A stretch of 9,816 nucleotides of DNA, taken from an uncultured Verrucomicrobiota bacterium. GTDB lineage: Bacteria > Verrucomicrobiota > Kiritimatiellia > RFP12 > UBA1067. The notes under the pieces were generated by a model, which was not told the DNA's origin, made no database searches, and was given only the letters and a program-made list of their open reading frames with translations. The stretch is from assembly GCA_945483525.1 (NCBI GenBank), contig CALYRV010000070.1:1-9816 (forward strand). Direction: 5' to 3'. The translations under genes and the position numbers were made by a program. Positions 1 through 6,883 of this stretch are shown here, in pieces. Numbering within the stretch: the stretch's first letter is position 1; each line of letters starts with the position of its first letter.

Positions 1-177
1 CTTTATTCACCGGGGTGAGATGCGTTTTGACGGTCTAAAAATGGGTAAACTCCAGGTCCCAACCTCCCCTGTCGTGACAATATCCAGGAGCAGAGTCGGA
101 CATCGCACGATCGATCTCAGCATTAAACTCTGTCCGTCTTTCAAAATTCTTCTTCGTCGGATTCTGGCTGTTACATC
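1..177. other. Stretch with no supportable gene
   Basis: I see no convincing coding region, RNA gene or repeat here. Reading frames exist on both strands, but their conceptual products are Arg/Pro/Thr-rich, match no family I know, and run into the terminator or the rubrerythrin gene on the opposite strand. The stretch may be the far side of the rubrerythrin terminator or intergenic sequence before a gene outside the window. Confidence 0.4.
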
Positions 178-208
178 AAAAAAGAACGGAGGCGTAACGC
201 CTCCGTTC
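178..208 (-). terminator. Intrinsic terminator of the rubrerythrin gene
   Basis: Bases 184-194 and 198-208 form a perfect 11-bp stem (GAACGGAGGCG on each strand, loop of 3). Read on the minus strand it is followed at once by six T (183-178). It begins 29 bases after the rubrerythrin stop. Stem, tight loop and T-run are all in the correct order for minus-strand transcription only. Confidence 0.93.
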
Positions 209-236
209 CCTTCTCTGATCGCCATGTACGATCGGC

Positions 237-779
237 TTACGCGAAGAAGCGCTTGTAGAGCCCGGCGAAACCGGCGCCGTGACGCGCCTCGTCCTTCGCC
301 ATCTCATGCACCGTATCGTGGATCGCGTCGTAACCGAGCTCCTTCGCACGCTTGGCGATCACGAGCTTGGCGGCGCAGGCGCCCGCTTCGGCGTCCGCAC
401 GCATTTTGACGTTCTTCTTGGTGGAATCGGTCACGACCTCACCGAGCAGTTCCGCGAACTTGGCGGCGTGCTCGGCCTCCTCGAACGCATAACGCTTGAA
501 CGCCTCGGCGATCTCAGGATAACCCTCGCGCTCAGCCTGGCGGGACATCGCGAGATACATTCCGACCTCGCAGCACTCGCCGTTGAAATGATCCTTGAGA
601 CCCTGGGTGACCTCAGCGTCATCGACCTTGCCGTCACCGACGTGATGCTCGCACGCGTAACCCGCACCGGCCTCCTCGACCTTGAACTTCGAACCAGGCA
701 CTCCGCACTGAGGGCACTTCTCCGGAGCTTCGTTTCCTTCATACACATACCCGCAGACCGGGCAAACCCATCTTTTCAT
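237..779 (-). CDS. rbr: Reverse rubrerythrin (rubredoxin-first, peroxide reductase)
   Basis: A 180-residue protein. The N-terminus is a rubredoxin Fe(Cys)4 domain with CPVCG at residues 6-10 and CPQCG at 22-26. A ferritin-like four-helix domain follows, with Glu68/Glu71, EAEH (101-104), Glu131 and EARH (164-167) as likely diiron ligands. Classical rubrerythrins carry the rubredoxin domain at the C-terminus; this order is the 'reverse' type known from anaerobes such as clostridia, where the protein reduces H2O2 (and O2) to water with electrons from NAD(P)H through reductase partners in the cytoplasm. No reductase gene is adjacent, so electrons must come from elsewhere. The ATG at 779 is preceded by AAAGGA at a suitable distance. 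The gene is monocistronic, with its own promoter (828-856) and terminator (178-208). Family assignment is firm; the physiological role is from family knowledge. Confidence 0.95.
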   Translation of the reverse strand: MKRWVCPVCGYVYEGNEAPEKCPQCGVPGSKFKVEEAGAGYACEHHVGDGKVDDAEVTQGLKDHFNGECCEVGMYLAMSRQAEREGYPEIAEAFKRYAFEEAEHAAKFAELLGEVVTDSTKKNVKMRADAEAGACAAKLVIAKRAKELGYDAIHDTVHEMAKDEARHGAGFAGLYKRFFA

Positions 780-827
780 CTTTATTATCCTTTCTTGCTT
801 GAGCTTTATGAAATTAAAAACACGGAT

Positions 828-856
828 ATTATATCACATGCACATCCTCATTTCAA
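828..856 (-). promoter_or_regulatory. Strong promoter of the rubrerythrin gene
   Basis: On the minus strand, TTGAAA (856-851), a 17-base spacer, then TATAAT (833-828) preceded by TGA (836-834), an extended -10. Transcription should begin about 40 bases before the rubrerythrin ATG, leaving a short leader that contains AAAGGA. The -35 overlaps the stop codon of the beta-helix gene (853-855). The -10 lies inside an 11-bp palindrome (825-835, GATAT-T-ATATC), which may just reflect the -10 sequence. Confidence 0.8.
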
Positions 857-2919
857 TGTCCGCGACAGGGAACGACGACCTGGTTCGGATCGGGGATGGA
901 CGCGAGGACATCCGGCGGCAGCACCGGCAGTGTGCGTGTGCCCTTACCGAGAAGATCGCCCTTCATGAAATCGGCTGCAGAGATCATGGAGCCGAAAGCC
1001 GGCTTGCCATCGACGAGCAGCTCTGAATCGCTGGCGGGACGGCAGTCGATGGCCGTCGTCTTCGCCTGCTTCCAGTTCGCGACCATGACCCCGCGGAAAG
1101 GCGGATCCTTAAGCGCGGGCTCAAAGGACAGGATCCTGCCGTCCCAGGCGGTGACGACACGAAACTTTCCGTCACCGTTCAGTTCGATTTTATCGCCGAG
1201 CGCAAAATCGTCCCTGCCTGTATTCTTGCGCATCGCAAGAGAAGTGACACTGTCGCCGTCCGCGACTCCGATCGAACAGGTAAGAGGCATATTCGCGAGT
1301 TTAGGGTCTCCAGACATGCTCCCATGCTCCTGCCCGATCTCCGCTTGTGCCTTCGCCAGGTCGTCATACTTCCGCCACGGCTTCGCGGTGCGTCCGAAAA
1401 ATGTCGGCGCGAAGAAGTTTCCGGAGCTCTTGACCCCCCGCTCGGCCTCGCCGTACTGCATACCGCCGCCGAGCAGCACATTGCCCTTGACCGTATAGCC
1501 CTTGCCGGTGAAGGAGAAGAAGCCGTAGCCTGCGCCCCAGAAGGTGTTCCGCTCGATCAGCCAGTTATCGCTGTTGCCGTGTCCGCAGATCACCATCACC
1601 GCGTCACAGCCCATGAAGAGATTCCCGGTGAACTTGACGTCACTCGTCTCTTCGGTCATCAGACTCTGTCCGCCCCAGATGTCGAAGTTCTCCTCGATGC
1701 GGATATCCGAAACGTCGCGATACATCTGCATGTTGTCTGGATGGCCCTGACAGATATGGTGGTGCATGTAGTTGCGCCGCACCGTCACGTTCTTTGTTGG
1801 CGGCATCGCGCCCTTCTCGCCGGCCTTGCGTCCGGAAGTGTTGCCGGCGACGACGATCCCGTCCATCACCCCGTGCGCCACTTCGTTACCCTCGATGAGC
1901 ACGTTCTCAACGGACGCGACACCGAGGTTGTTGAGATTCTGGAAGACGAAGTTGCTGCAGATCCTAACGTTCTTGACGCCACGGGCGGAGATGCCGCCGC
2001 CGATATTATGGTGAACGATGCAGTTCTTGATCACCACGTCATCGCCGCCTATCTTGATGCCGTCACCGACGCCGCCGCACACCTCGAGCCCGTCCAGCAC
2101 GACATTACCCACACGATTCTTCCAGTGTCCGATGAAGACGACATCCCGCTCAATCGCCGGACGCTGGGTCTTCTCGAGGTCCGCCTTGTCCATGGGTCTG
2201 AAGTACACGCTGCCCCCCTTCGCCGGCGCCGCAGGATCGTCCGAAACATACGCCCAGTGTCCTGGACGTGTAATGAGCGCGGGATGGTTCATGAACGAAT
2301 ACCGGTTGTTCTCGGGTTTCAGCCACTTGCTCCAGTTCTTCGGTTCGAAGGAAATGACGCCGGTCTTCGGATCATAGCCGGCGATGCGCGGACAACCAAA
2401 CGAATTGCCGTAGGCGAAATAGTAGAAGCAGCATGCGTTCTTCACGTCCTTCGCCATCTCGTCAAGACACGGATCCGCAACCGGCTCGACGACGAAGCGC
2501 TGCCCCTTGAGATCGGTCTCCTTGATCGGGAGGCGCGTGCCGTTCGCCGGCCAGCGCGAGCACTGCTGGGGAATATACCCGACATAGAGGTCCTTCACCT
2601 CGCCGGAGACCTTCGCGACATAGATGCCGTTCTTCCATTCCTGCCAGCCCGTGACCGGTTCGAAGCCGCTGATCACCGCCCTCGCACCTTCAGCGGGACG
2701 AATCGTAAGCGGCGCCCCTTCGTAGTACTCCTGGATGACCAGCCTTTCACGATAGACTCCGTCGTTAACGACGATCGTGTCACCCGCTTTCGCGGACTTC
2801 ACCGCCGCTCCAATGGTCCGGTAGACTCCGGACTTCTGATCAACCACCAATTCTGCCGCCGTCGCGCTACCGGCTGCAAGCGCGCACAACAGCCACCCCA
2901 TCATTCTGTTCATTGTCAT
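853..2919 (-). CDS. Exported right-handed parallel beta-helix protein
   Basis: 688 residues. Residues 1-22 are a signal peptide ending near ATAAE. Residues 23-85 have the opening common to secreted beta-helix/pectate-lyase-like proteins (YRTIGAAVKSAKAGDTIVV, then GVYRE and a 'VISGFEPVTGW' strand). About residues 268-500 are parallel beta-helix rungs with repeats of the type 'NVVLDGLEV', 'DVVIKNCIVHHN', 'NVRICSNFVFQN', 'NVLIEGNEV', 'DIRIEENFDIWGG' and 'WLIERNTFWG'. The last 150 residues are a separate beta-rich tail. The fold is shared by polysaccharide lyases and hydrolases, and cell-surface or periplasmic polysaccharide binding or cleavage is likely, but I cannot name catalytic residues or substrate. 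Several cysteines (120, 151, 163, 164, 176) in the insert before the helix could form disulfides. The start overlaps the upstream gene's stop (ATGA). AGGAGGT lies 3 bases ahead, and a second in-frame ATG (2913) would give more usual spacing. Confidence 0.85.
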   Translation of the reverse strand: MTMNRMMGWLLCALAAGSATAAELVVDQKSGVYRTIGAAVKSAKAGDTIVVNDGVYRERLVIQEYYEGAPLTIRPAEGARAVISGFEPVTGWQEWKNGIYVAKVSGEVKDLYVGYIPQQCSRWPANGTRLPIKETDLKGQRFVVEPVADPCLDEMAKDVKNACCFYYFAYGNSFGCPRIAGYDPKTGVISFEPKNWSKWLKPENNRYSFMNHPALITRPGHWAYVSDDPAAPAKGGSVYFRPMDKADLEKTQRPAIERDVVFIGHWKNRVGNVVLDGLEVCGGVGDGIKIGGDDVVIKNCIVHHNIGGGISARGVKNVRICSNFVFQNLNNLGVASVENVLIEGNEVAHGVMDGIVVAGNTSGRKAGEKGAMPPTKNVTVRRNYMHHHICQGHPDNMQMYRDVSDIRIEENFDIWGGQSLMTEETSDVKFTGNLFMGCDAVMVICGHGNSDNWLIERNTFWGAGYGFFSFTGKGYTVKGNVLLGGGMQYGEAERGVKSSGNFFAPTFFGRTAKPWRKYDDLAKAQAEIGQEHGSMSGDPKLANMPLTCSIGVADGDSVTSLAMRKNTGRDDFALGDKIELNGDGKFRVVTAWDGRILSFEPALKDPPFRGVMVANWKQAKTTAIDCRPASDSELLVDGKPAFGSMISAADFMKGDLLGKGTRTLPVLPPDVLASIPDPNQVVVPCRGH

Positions 2920-3182
2920 TTTACCTCCTGCAAACCATCGGTCAACGGGCGTGCTGCGATCTCAAGAATCCGATCGAGCTTCGACTCAATACTGTCAAGC
3001 TTCTGATCCAACCGCTCGTAACGATCGTCGATCTTCGCCTCGATCGAATCGGCCCGCGCATCAACCACATCGACAATCCGCTGATGCGTCACGCCACCAT
3101 AACGAAGATAAAGCGCCGCGATCACGATGGCGACAACGATCACCGTCACCAATCCGAGTTTGATTTTCGTTCCTATTGTCAT
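2916..3182 (-). CDS. Small membrane-anchored coiled-coil protein
   Basis: 88 residues. I do not recognise a family. Residues 1-6 are short and basic, 8-27 are one hydrophobic span (LGLVTVIVVAIVIAALYL), and about 36-75 are charged heptads (VVDARADSIEAKIDDRYERLDQKLDSIESKLDRILEI) typical of a dimeric or trimeric coiled coil. A single-pass inner-membrane protein with its coiled coil in the periplasm is most likely, though orientation is not certain. GGAGG (3187-3191) lies 4 bases before the ATG. Its stop overlaps the start of the exported beta-helix gene, so the two are made from one message, possibly in a set ratio. That suggests, without proving, a role linked to the beta-helix protein. Hydrophobic N-termini with coiled coils are also common in uncharacterised small proteins, so the function stays open. 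Confidence 0.75.
   Translation of the reverse strand: MTIGTKIKLGLVTVIVVAIVIAALYLRYGGVTHQRIVDVVDARADSIEAKIDDRYERLDQKLDSIESKLDRILEIAARPLTDGLQEVK
2923..2929 (-). promoter_or_regulatory. Ribosome binding site of the beta-helix gene
   Basis: AGGAGGT on the minus strand, inside the last codons of the 88-residue gene. It serves either ATG at 2919 (core spacing 4) or ATG at 2913 (core spacing 10). The first forms an ATGA stop-start overlap, the usual form of translational coupling; the second has the better spacing. The protein differs by only two residues. Confidence 0.7.
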
Positions 3183-3202
3183 ATCGCCTCCGCACCTTGA
3201 TT

Positions 3203-3211
3203 ATTGTATCA
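3203..3211 (-). promoter_or_regulatory. Promoter of the coiled-coil/beta-helix operon
   Basis: On the minus strand TGA-TACAAT, an extended -10. The hexamer lies 20 bases before the ATG, giving a leader of about 13 bases that holds the GGAGG site. The sequence 17 bases upstream (GGATAG) is a poor -35, so the call rests on the extended -10. Confidence 0.5.
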
Positions 3212-3218
3212 TAATATT

Positions 3219-3233
3219 TGCTATACTATCCAC
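3219..3233 (+). promoter_or_regulatory. Promoter of the DUF192 gene, predicted leaderless
   Basis: TGC-TATACT (hexamer 3222-3227) is an extended -10 only 6 bases before the ATG at 3234. RNA would start at or within a base or two of the A of ATG. There is no Shine-Dalgarno-like purine run between. A weak -35 (TTGATT, 3197-3202) has a long 19-base spacer. Confidence 0.5.
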
Positions 3234-3533
3234 ATGAAACACGACGTGGAGATTCTGGGGATCATCGCGGACGAATGCGAAAACTTCTATGAGCGAGCAC
3301 GCGGGCTCATCGCGCGTCCGAAGCCAGAGTCTGGGCACGGGCTCCTTATTCCGAAGTGCAATTCAATCCACACGTGCTTCATGTCCTATCCGATTGACGC
3401 GACCTTCCTCGACCGCTCCGGCAACGTCGTCAAGATGGTAAAGAACATCCAACCCTGGCGTTTCTTCATCTGGGGCGGGTTCAGGTCCGTCGCAGTTCTG
3501 GAAACCGCCGCGGTCACATCCAGCCGACTTTAG
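3234..3533 (+). CDS. DUF192 family protein, short C-terminus
   Basis: 99 residues from the ATG at 3234. An in-frame ATG 30 bases upstream would place the promoter -10 inside the gene and adds a non-conserved stretch, so I reject it. The pattern is that of DUF192: 'ERARGLIARP', 'GHGLLIPKCNSIHTCFMSYPIDATFLDRSGNVVKMV' and 'SVAVLET' (compare family 'GLMfR…G.lf…fWM.nT.iPLD..F.d..g.Vv' and 'vLEl'). The family is small, of unknown function, and often exported; this copy has no signal peptide and would be cytoplasmic. The protein ends about 9 residues after VLET, where relatives usually continue with 'aG….gi..GD', so the C-terminal strand is missing or altered. Its last 20 bases overlap the end of the convergent decarboxylase gene. 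Confidence 0.75.
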   Translation: MKHDVEILGIIADECENFYERARGLIARPKPESGHGLLIPKCNSIHTCFMSYPIDATFLDRSGNVVKMVKNIQPWRFFIWGGFRSVAVLETAAVTSSRL

Positions 3534-5691
3534 ACTCCTCCTCGTAGTTAAGCACCTCGACGAAATAGGGGGCGTGTCCACCACGACAGAAAAGTCCGTG
3601 CACCGCATCCACCCCATTCGCCGCGATCACTTCCTTGACGAGCCTTACCATCGCCCTGGTAATGCGGAGACCAGGAATAAACACCGGCACACCAGGCGGA
3701 TACGGCACCAGGAACTGCGAAGCAATGCGTCCTACGGACTGATCCAACGTCACCAGTTCACCGTCGCAAAGCGCCGCATCACGAGGCAGCACGGCGACAT
3801 CTTCCGACACCGCCCCGATCACACTCTTGGCGGATCCGCGCTTCGACAGTGGCGCTCCGATCAGCTTCCTGAACTGACGGCACACGCGGAACAGATATTC
3901 AAAATGCTCTTCCGCCGTTCCCGCGGTGATCAGGAAGAGAATGGTAGTGGAGCTGGCCTTCTCATACTGGATGTGCGCCTTGTGGAGCGCCATCCTGAAC
4001 ACAGCACACGCCTTGGCGTTCCGCAGCATCAGCACAATTTTCAACGGATCCTTCATGTATCCGGCCGCGCGCCAATCCACACCCTTGCCGGCAATCTCCT
4101 CAAGCCCCGCAAAGCATTCGTTCTCGTTCCTCCCGCATTCATCTGCCACCCGCTTGCGAAACGCCGCCGCCCACCGCAGACGTTCGTCTAGAATCTTCAT
4201 GCCCTCGAGTCTCATCTGCACCCCCGCGACATCCAATGCCGCCAGGAACGGATAATGCGGCGAGGTTGAATGCCAGTAGCGCAAGAACTCATGCAGATCG
4301 TGGGAGAACTTCTCGTAACTGCCGTGTCCGTGCAGCGCGAAACGACGCCGCAACCAACGGTACGCCGCCGTGCCGTCGTCTTCGAGAAGACGCTTGAAAC
4401 GAACCGATACATGAATCATCGATGCCTGCGAGAAAGCAGACAGCGTCTTGTGAGTAGACTGTACCGAAAAATGAGCGCCGCCGGACTCACTAACGGCATT
4501 GTAACGGACCACATCACCCTTGCCGCGTCCGAACGTGTAGAAAGGATGGAAATTGAGATATGCCGCCCAGGCCTCGTCAGCGTAGAAAAGCACTCCCGCC
4601 TTCTCGCATAGCCGGGTGATCTCCCAGACCGGATAGAGAACCCCTTCATAAGTACAAGTGGTGAGGATCAGCAACCTGGGCTTGTCCGCCTCCGCACCCT
4701 TACCTTTCCCGCCCTTGCCTTTCCCTCCCCTCTCAAGGGCCTTACGGATATCCTCAAGCGCCACCGGACCCCACACGCCGAGCGCGGAATTCCAACGCGC
4801 AGGCAGATAACGCGGAACTGCACCGGAGGTGACAATAGCATGATGCACGCTCTTATGACAATTCCGATCCACCAACACCACCTCACCCGGACGAAGCAAT
4901 GTCATCAGCATCGCCTTATTGGAGGTAGAAGTACCATTCGTCACATAACAACTTTGCGCAGTCGCAAAAATCTCACTTGTCAGCTTCTGCGCTTCAGAAA
5001 GCGGAGTGTGAGCCTCGGGACTGGAAAGGTCGCCGAGAGATTCGACCGAGACGGAAAGATCAGTGCGGAATATTGTCTCTCCGAATGCGTCGTAGAATCC
5101 GCGCAAGAACGGCGACGAGGCGAATCCGCGCCCGCCATTGTGCCCAGGCGTATGCCAGCTAGTACCGGCCTTGGTCATCACGTACTGCTTTAAAGCGGTC
5201 GAGAAACGCGGCATCCAAAAGCTCTTGAACAGATGAACGATACGCTCATGATGACGAGCCGGACACTCGAACACCCGCGCCTCCTTCTTGACCCAACGTC
5301 GAGCAGGCAGCGTTACCTCGGCGTGACCGGGCCGCGTCAACACGACCTTGGGGACCGCAGGAAAGAAGATCTTCAGCCACTCACGCGTCGACTTTCCATC
5401 TATCAGCTCATCCATCATGTCGTCATCGATGAAGAAGAGGCTGCAGGCGCGACCCGCCTCGGTCAGCACACCGCGAGGACCACGGCTCGTGAAGAGCGCC
5501 TTGGCAAAGGCCTCGCCATCCTGCGTGACCACCAGCTTAAGCGGCGGATAATCGAGGGGCGCGTTCGTATCGTAGGTCTCACGACAGAAATCGCGAAACG
5601 CATCATTGAGCCCGTATTCAATAATCGGGAGACGACGGGAATCGAATTTACCCGCCTTGTGCAGATAGAACACCGTTAACGATCTGACCAT
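3514..5691 (-). CDS. Orn/Lys/Arg-type amino acid decarboxylase (PLP)
   Basis: 725 residues, close to the 710-755 usual for inducible basic amino acid decarboxylases. An N-terminal wing domain (about 1-135) leads to a fold-type I PLP core. Signatures are TPGHNGGRGF (181-190), FGETIFRTDLSVSVESLGDL (203-222), NGTSTSNK (252-259), DRNCHKS (275-281), DEAWAAY (372-378; Asp372 for the pyridine nitrogen) and STHKTLSAFSQASMIHV (412-428; Lys415 forms the Schiff base). HSTSPHYP (474-481) and a C-terminal domain follow. The enzyme removes the carboxyl group of lysine, ornithine or arginine to give cadaverine, putrescine or agmatine, for polyamine supply or acid stress. I cannot assign the substrate, and no antiporter or other polyamine gene is next to it. 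Odd: a Gly/Lys linker (323-332) encoded by a 15-bp tandem repeat. No Shine-Dalgarno site; see the promoter at 5700-5708. Confidence 0.9.
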   Translation of the reverse strand: MVRSLTVFYLHKAGKFDSRRLPIIEYGLNDAFRDFCRETYDTNAPLDYPPLKLVVTQDGEAFAKALFTSRGPRGVLTEAGRACSLFFIDDDMMDELIDGKSTREWLKIFFPAVPKVVLTRPGHAEVTLPARRWVKKEARVFECPARHHERIVHLFKSFWMPRFSTALKQYVMTKAGTSWHTPGHNGGRGFASSPFLRGFYDAFGETIFRTDLSVSVESLGDLSSPEAHTPLSEAQKLTSEIFATAQSCYVTNGTSTSNKAMLMTLLRPGEVVLVDRNCHKSVHHAIVTSGAVPRYLPARWNSALGVWGPVALEDIRKALERGGKGKGGKGKGAEADKPRLLILTTCTYEGVLYPVWEITRLCEKAGVLFYADEAWAAYLNFHPFYTFGRGKGDVVRYNAVSESGGAHFSVQSTHKTLSAFSQASMIHVSVRFKRLLEDDGTAAYRWLRRRFALHGHGSYEKFSHDLHEFLRYWHSTSPHYPFLAALDVAGVQMRLEGMKILDERLRWAAAFRKRVADECGRNENECFAGLEEIAGKGVDWRAAGYMKDPLKIVLMLRNAKACAVFRMALHKAHIQYEKASSTTILFLITAGTAEEHFEYLFRVCRQFRKLIGAPLSKRGSAKSVIGAVSEDVAVLPRDAALCDGELVTLDQSVGRIASQFLVPYPPGVPVFIPGLRITRAMVRLVKEVIAANGVDAVHGLFCRGGHAPYFVEVLNYEEESKVGWM
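4696..4725 (-). repeat. 15-bp tandem repeat coding a Gly/Lys linker
   Basis: Two copies of a 15-bp unit on the minus strand, GGGAAAGGCAAGGGC then GGGAAAGGTAAGGGT, differing at two third-codon positions. They code GKGKG twice inside the decarboxylase (residues 323-332). The unit keeps frame. The linker lies between a helix and the strand 'PRLLILTTCTYEG', a loop that is short in other members of the family. Confidence 0.8.
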
Positions 5692-5699
5692 ATGTGCGT

Positions 5700-5708
5700 A
5701 TTATAGCA
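5700..5708 (-). promoter_or_regulatory. Promoter of the decarboxylase gene, predicted leaderless
   Basis: On the minus strand TGC-TATAAT, a consensus extended -10. Eight bases (ACGCACAT) separate it from the ATG at 5691, so RNA is expected to start at or just before the start codon. No Shine-Dalgarno site fits in this gap. I see no good -35. Confidence 0.65.
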
Positions 5709-5726
5709 CAATGGCAGTCTTGCGAA

Positions 5727-6827
5727 TTAATGAGTCTTATGCCAATCCCGCTCGGTACTACCCCGAACCACCAACGACTCTCCGCAGTGAATGTGCAGCG
5801 GAGACGCCGACGGATTATCGATTCGCGCCAGCAACCGGCGAAAAGCCTGTTCAGCGATATCTCTGCATGGCTGATGGACCGATGTAAGCCCCGGAATCGA
5901 CCGCCCGGCCATCACCACGTCGTCAAATCCAATCACCATGACATCCTTCGGTACGTTCATCCCCATGCGCTTCAAGACGGCCATCACATTCATCGCCGCA
6001 ATATCGTTCTGACAGATTACCGTATCGAACACACCGACGCCTTTCAGTGCAGACTCGATCATCCGATAGTCAGAGGTGCTCTCCAACGTCAGAACCTTCA
6101 CCTCCGCGGAATCAGCCCCGCTCTTAACGCCCTTCGCGCGCTCCACCACCGTGTTGGCGCTCCACGCACGCGCAACGAACACGACCTTTCGCGCACCACG
6201 GTCAATCGCGTGCTTCACGGCTATACGCCCCGCATTGAAGTTGTCGATATCGACGAGATCGAAACAGCTGCGATCGGGCTTACGGACCACGTCACAGTCA
6301 ACCAGCACCACCTCAATGCCAGCTTCGCGAAAGACAGATACGATCCTGCGATTAGTCTCGTCCGATGTCTTCGAGAACTGCACCGGCTGGAAGATCACTC
6401 CGCGAATGCCGCTGGCCACAAGCCGTTCAGCGACAGCCAGCACCGCAGACTCGCTGTCAAGCCCCACAGACACCTCCGATGCGTCGCCGACGACCACCTC
6501 CACACATTCCAGAGCGGCGAACTCTTTGACGGCGTCGCAAATGGAGCGGAAAATCTCGGTGAACGTACAACCCGAAATCATTACGCCGATCTTCATTCGC
6601 GACTTCAGCACGCGATCGGAAACCACCGTCACCCTGCCGGGACGGCGGTAAATCATCCTCTGCGCGTCCAGAACGGATAACGCCTTGCGCACCGTATCAC
6701 GCGCAGTTTTGAATCGCATCATCAGGGCTCGCTCACTGGGGATCGGTCCTAGCGGGATATACTTTCCGGATACGATCCCGTCGGTAATCGCCTTGACGAT
6801 CTGTTCGTATTTCTTTAGTCCGCTCAT
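5727..6827 (-). CDS. GntR/LacI hybrid transcription regulator (AraR-like layout)
   Basis: 366 residues from the ATG at 6827. Residues 5-66 are a GntR winged helix-turn-helix (KYEQIVKAITDGIVSGKYIPLGPIPSERALMMRF…ARDTVRKALSVLDAQRMIYRRPG). From about residue 78 (KIGVMISG) to the end is a LacI/PurR-type periplasmic-binding-like domain that senses a small ligand, often a sugar, with typical blocks 'GIRGVIFQP', 'VDIDNFNAGRIAVKHAIDRGARKVVFV' and 'VIGFDDVVMAGRSIPGLTSVHQP'. Bacillus AraR has the same layout. The ligand is unknown, and no sugar gene is left beside it. A GTG 18 bases upstream is in frame, but it lies at the promoter -10 and adds a non-family extension, so the ATG is preferred. It reads away from a 270-base regulatory stretch with two dyads, so self-control is likely. 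The 35 bases between its stop and the decarboxylase start hold that gene's promoter. Confidence 0.85.
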   Translation of the reverse strand: MSGLKKYEQIVKAITDGIVSGKYIPLGPIPSERALMMRFKTARDTVRKALSVLDAQRMIYRRPGRVTVVSDRVLKSRMKIGVMISGCTFTEIFRSICDAVKEFAALECVEVVVGDASEVSVGLDSESAVLAVAERLVASGIRGVIFQPVQFSKTSDETNRRIVSVFREAGIEVVLVDCDVVRKPDRSCFDLVDIDNFNAGRIAVKHAIDRGARKVVFVARAWSANTVVERAKGVKSGADSAEVKVLTLESTSDYRMIESALKGVGVFDTVICQNDIAAMNVMAVLKRMGMNVPKDVMVIGFDDVVMAGRSIPGLTSVHQPCRDIAEQAFRRLLARIDNPSASPLHIHCGESLVVRGSTERDWHKTH

Positions 6828-6835
6828 TGTCCAGT

Positions 6836-6864
6836 ATTTTACCACTTGGCGTGTCTAGCAACAA
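6836..6864 (-). promoter_or_regulatory. Promoter of the regulator gene, predicted leaderless
   Basis: On the minus strand TTGTTG (6864-6859), a 17-base spacer, then TAAAAT (6841-6836) preceded by TGG (6844-6842), an extended -10. Eight bases separate it from the ATG at 6827. As at 5700-5708, there is no Shine-Dalgarno site, and the expected RNA start falls at the start codon. Confidence 0.55.
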
Positions 6865-6883
6865 TCCCTTTCGGGTAGAAAAC

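Noticed and set aside
279..968. A 229-codon plus-strand frame opposite rubrerythrin
   Set aside because: It runs antisense through a firmly identified rubrerythrin and through that gene's promoter; no start signal.
1561..2110. Repeated motifs in the beta-helix gene as a DNA repeat or CRISPR array
   Set aside because: The periodicity is at protein level (beta-helix rungs) without conserved DNA repeats or spacers. I see no CRISPR array anywhere in the window.
1324..3006. A 560-codon open frame on the plus strand antisense to the beta-helix gene
   Set aside because: The minus strand codes a clear signal peptide and beta-helix repeats. The plus product is His/Asp/Val/Arg-rich with no family pattern and no ribosome site, as expected for a shadow in GC-rich DNA.
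3204..3233. Upstream ATG for the DUF192 gene
   Set aside because: It would place the extended -10 inside the coding sequence and adds ten residues unlike the family.
5694..6680. A 328-codon plus-strand frame opposite the regulator
   Set aside because: It is the antisense shadow of a clear GntR/LacI protein; its composition is His/Arg-rich and without domain features.
6828..6845. GTG start for the regulator
   Set aside because: It lies at the probable -10 and gives an extension (VKYWT) not typical of GntR starts; the ATG at 6827 fits the domain start.
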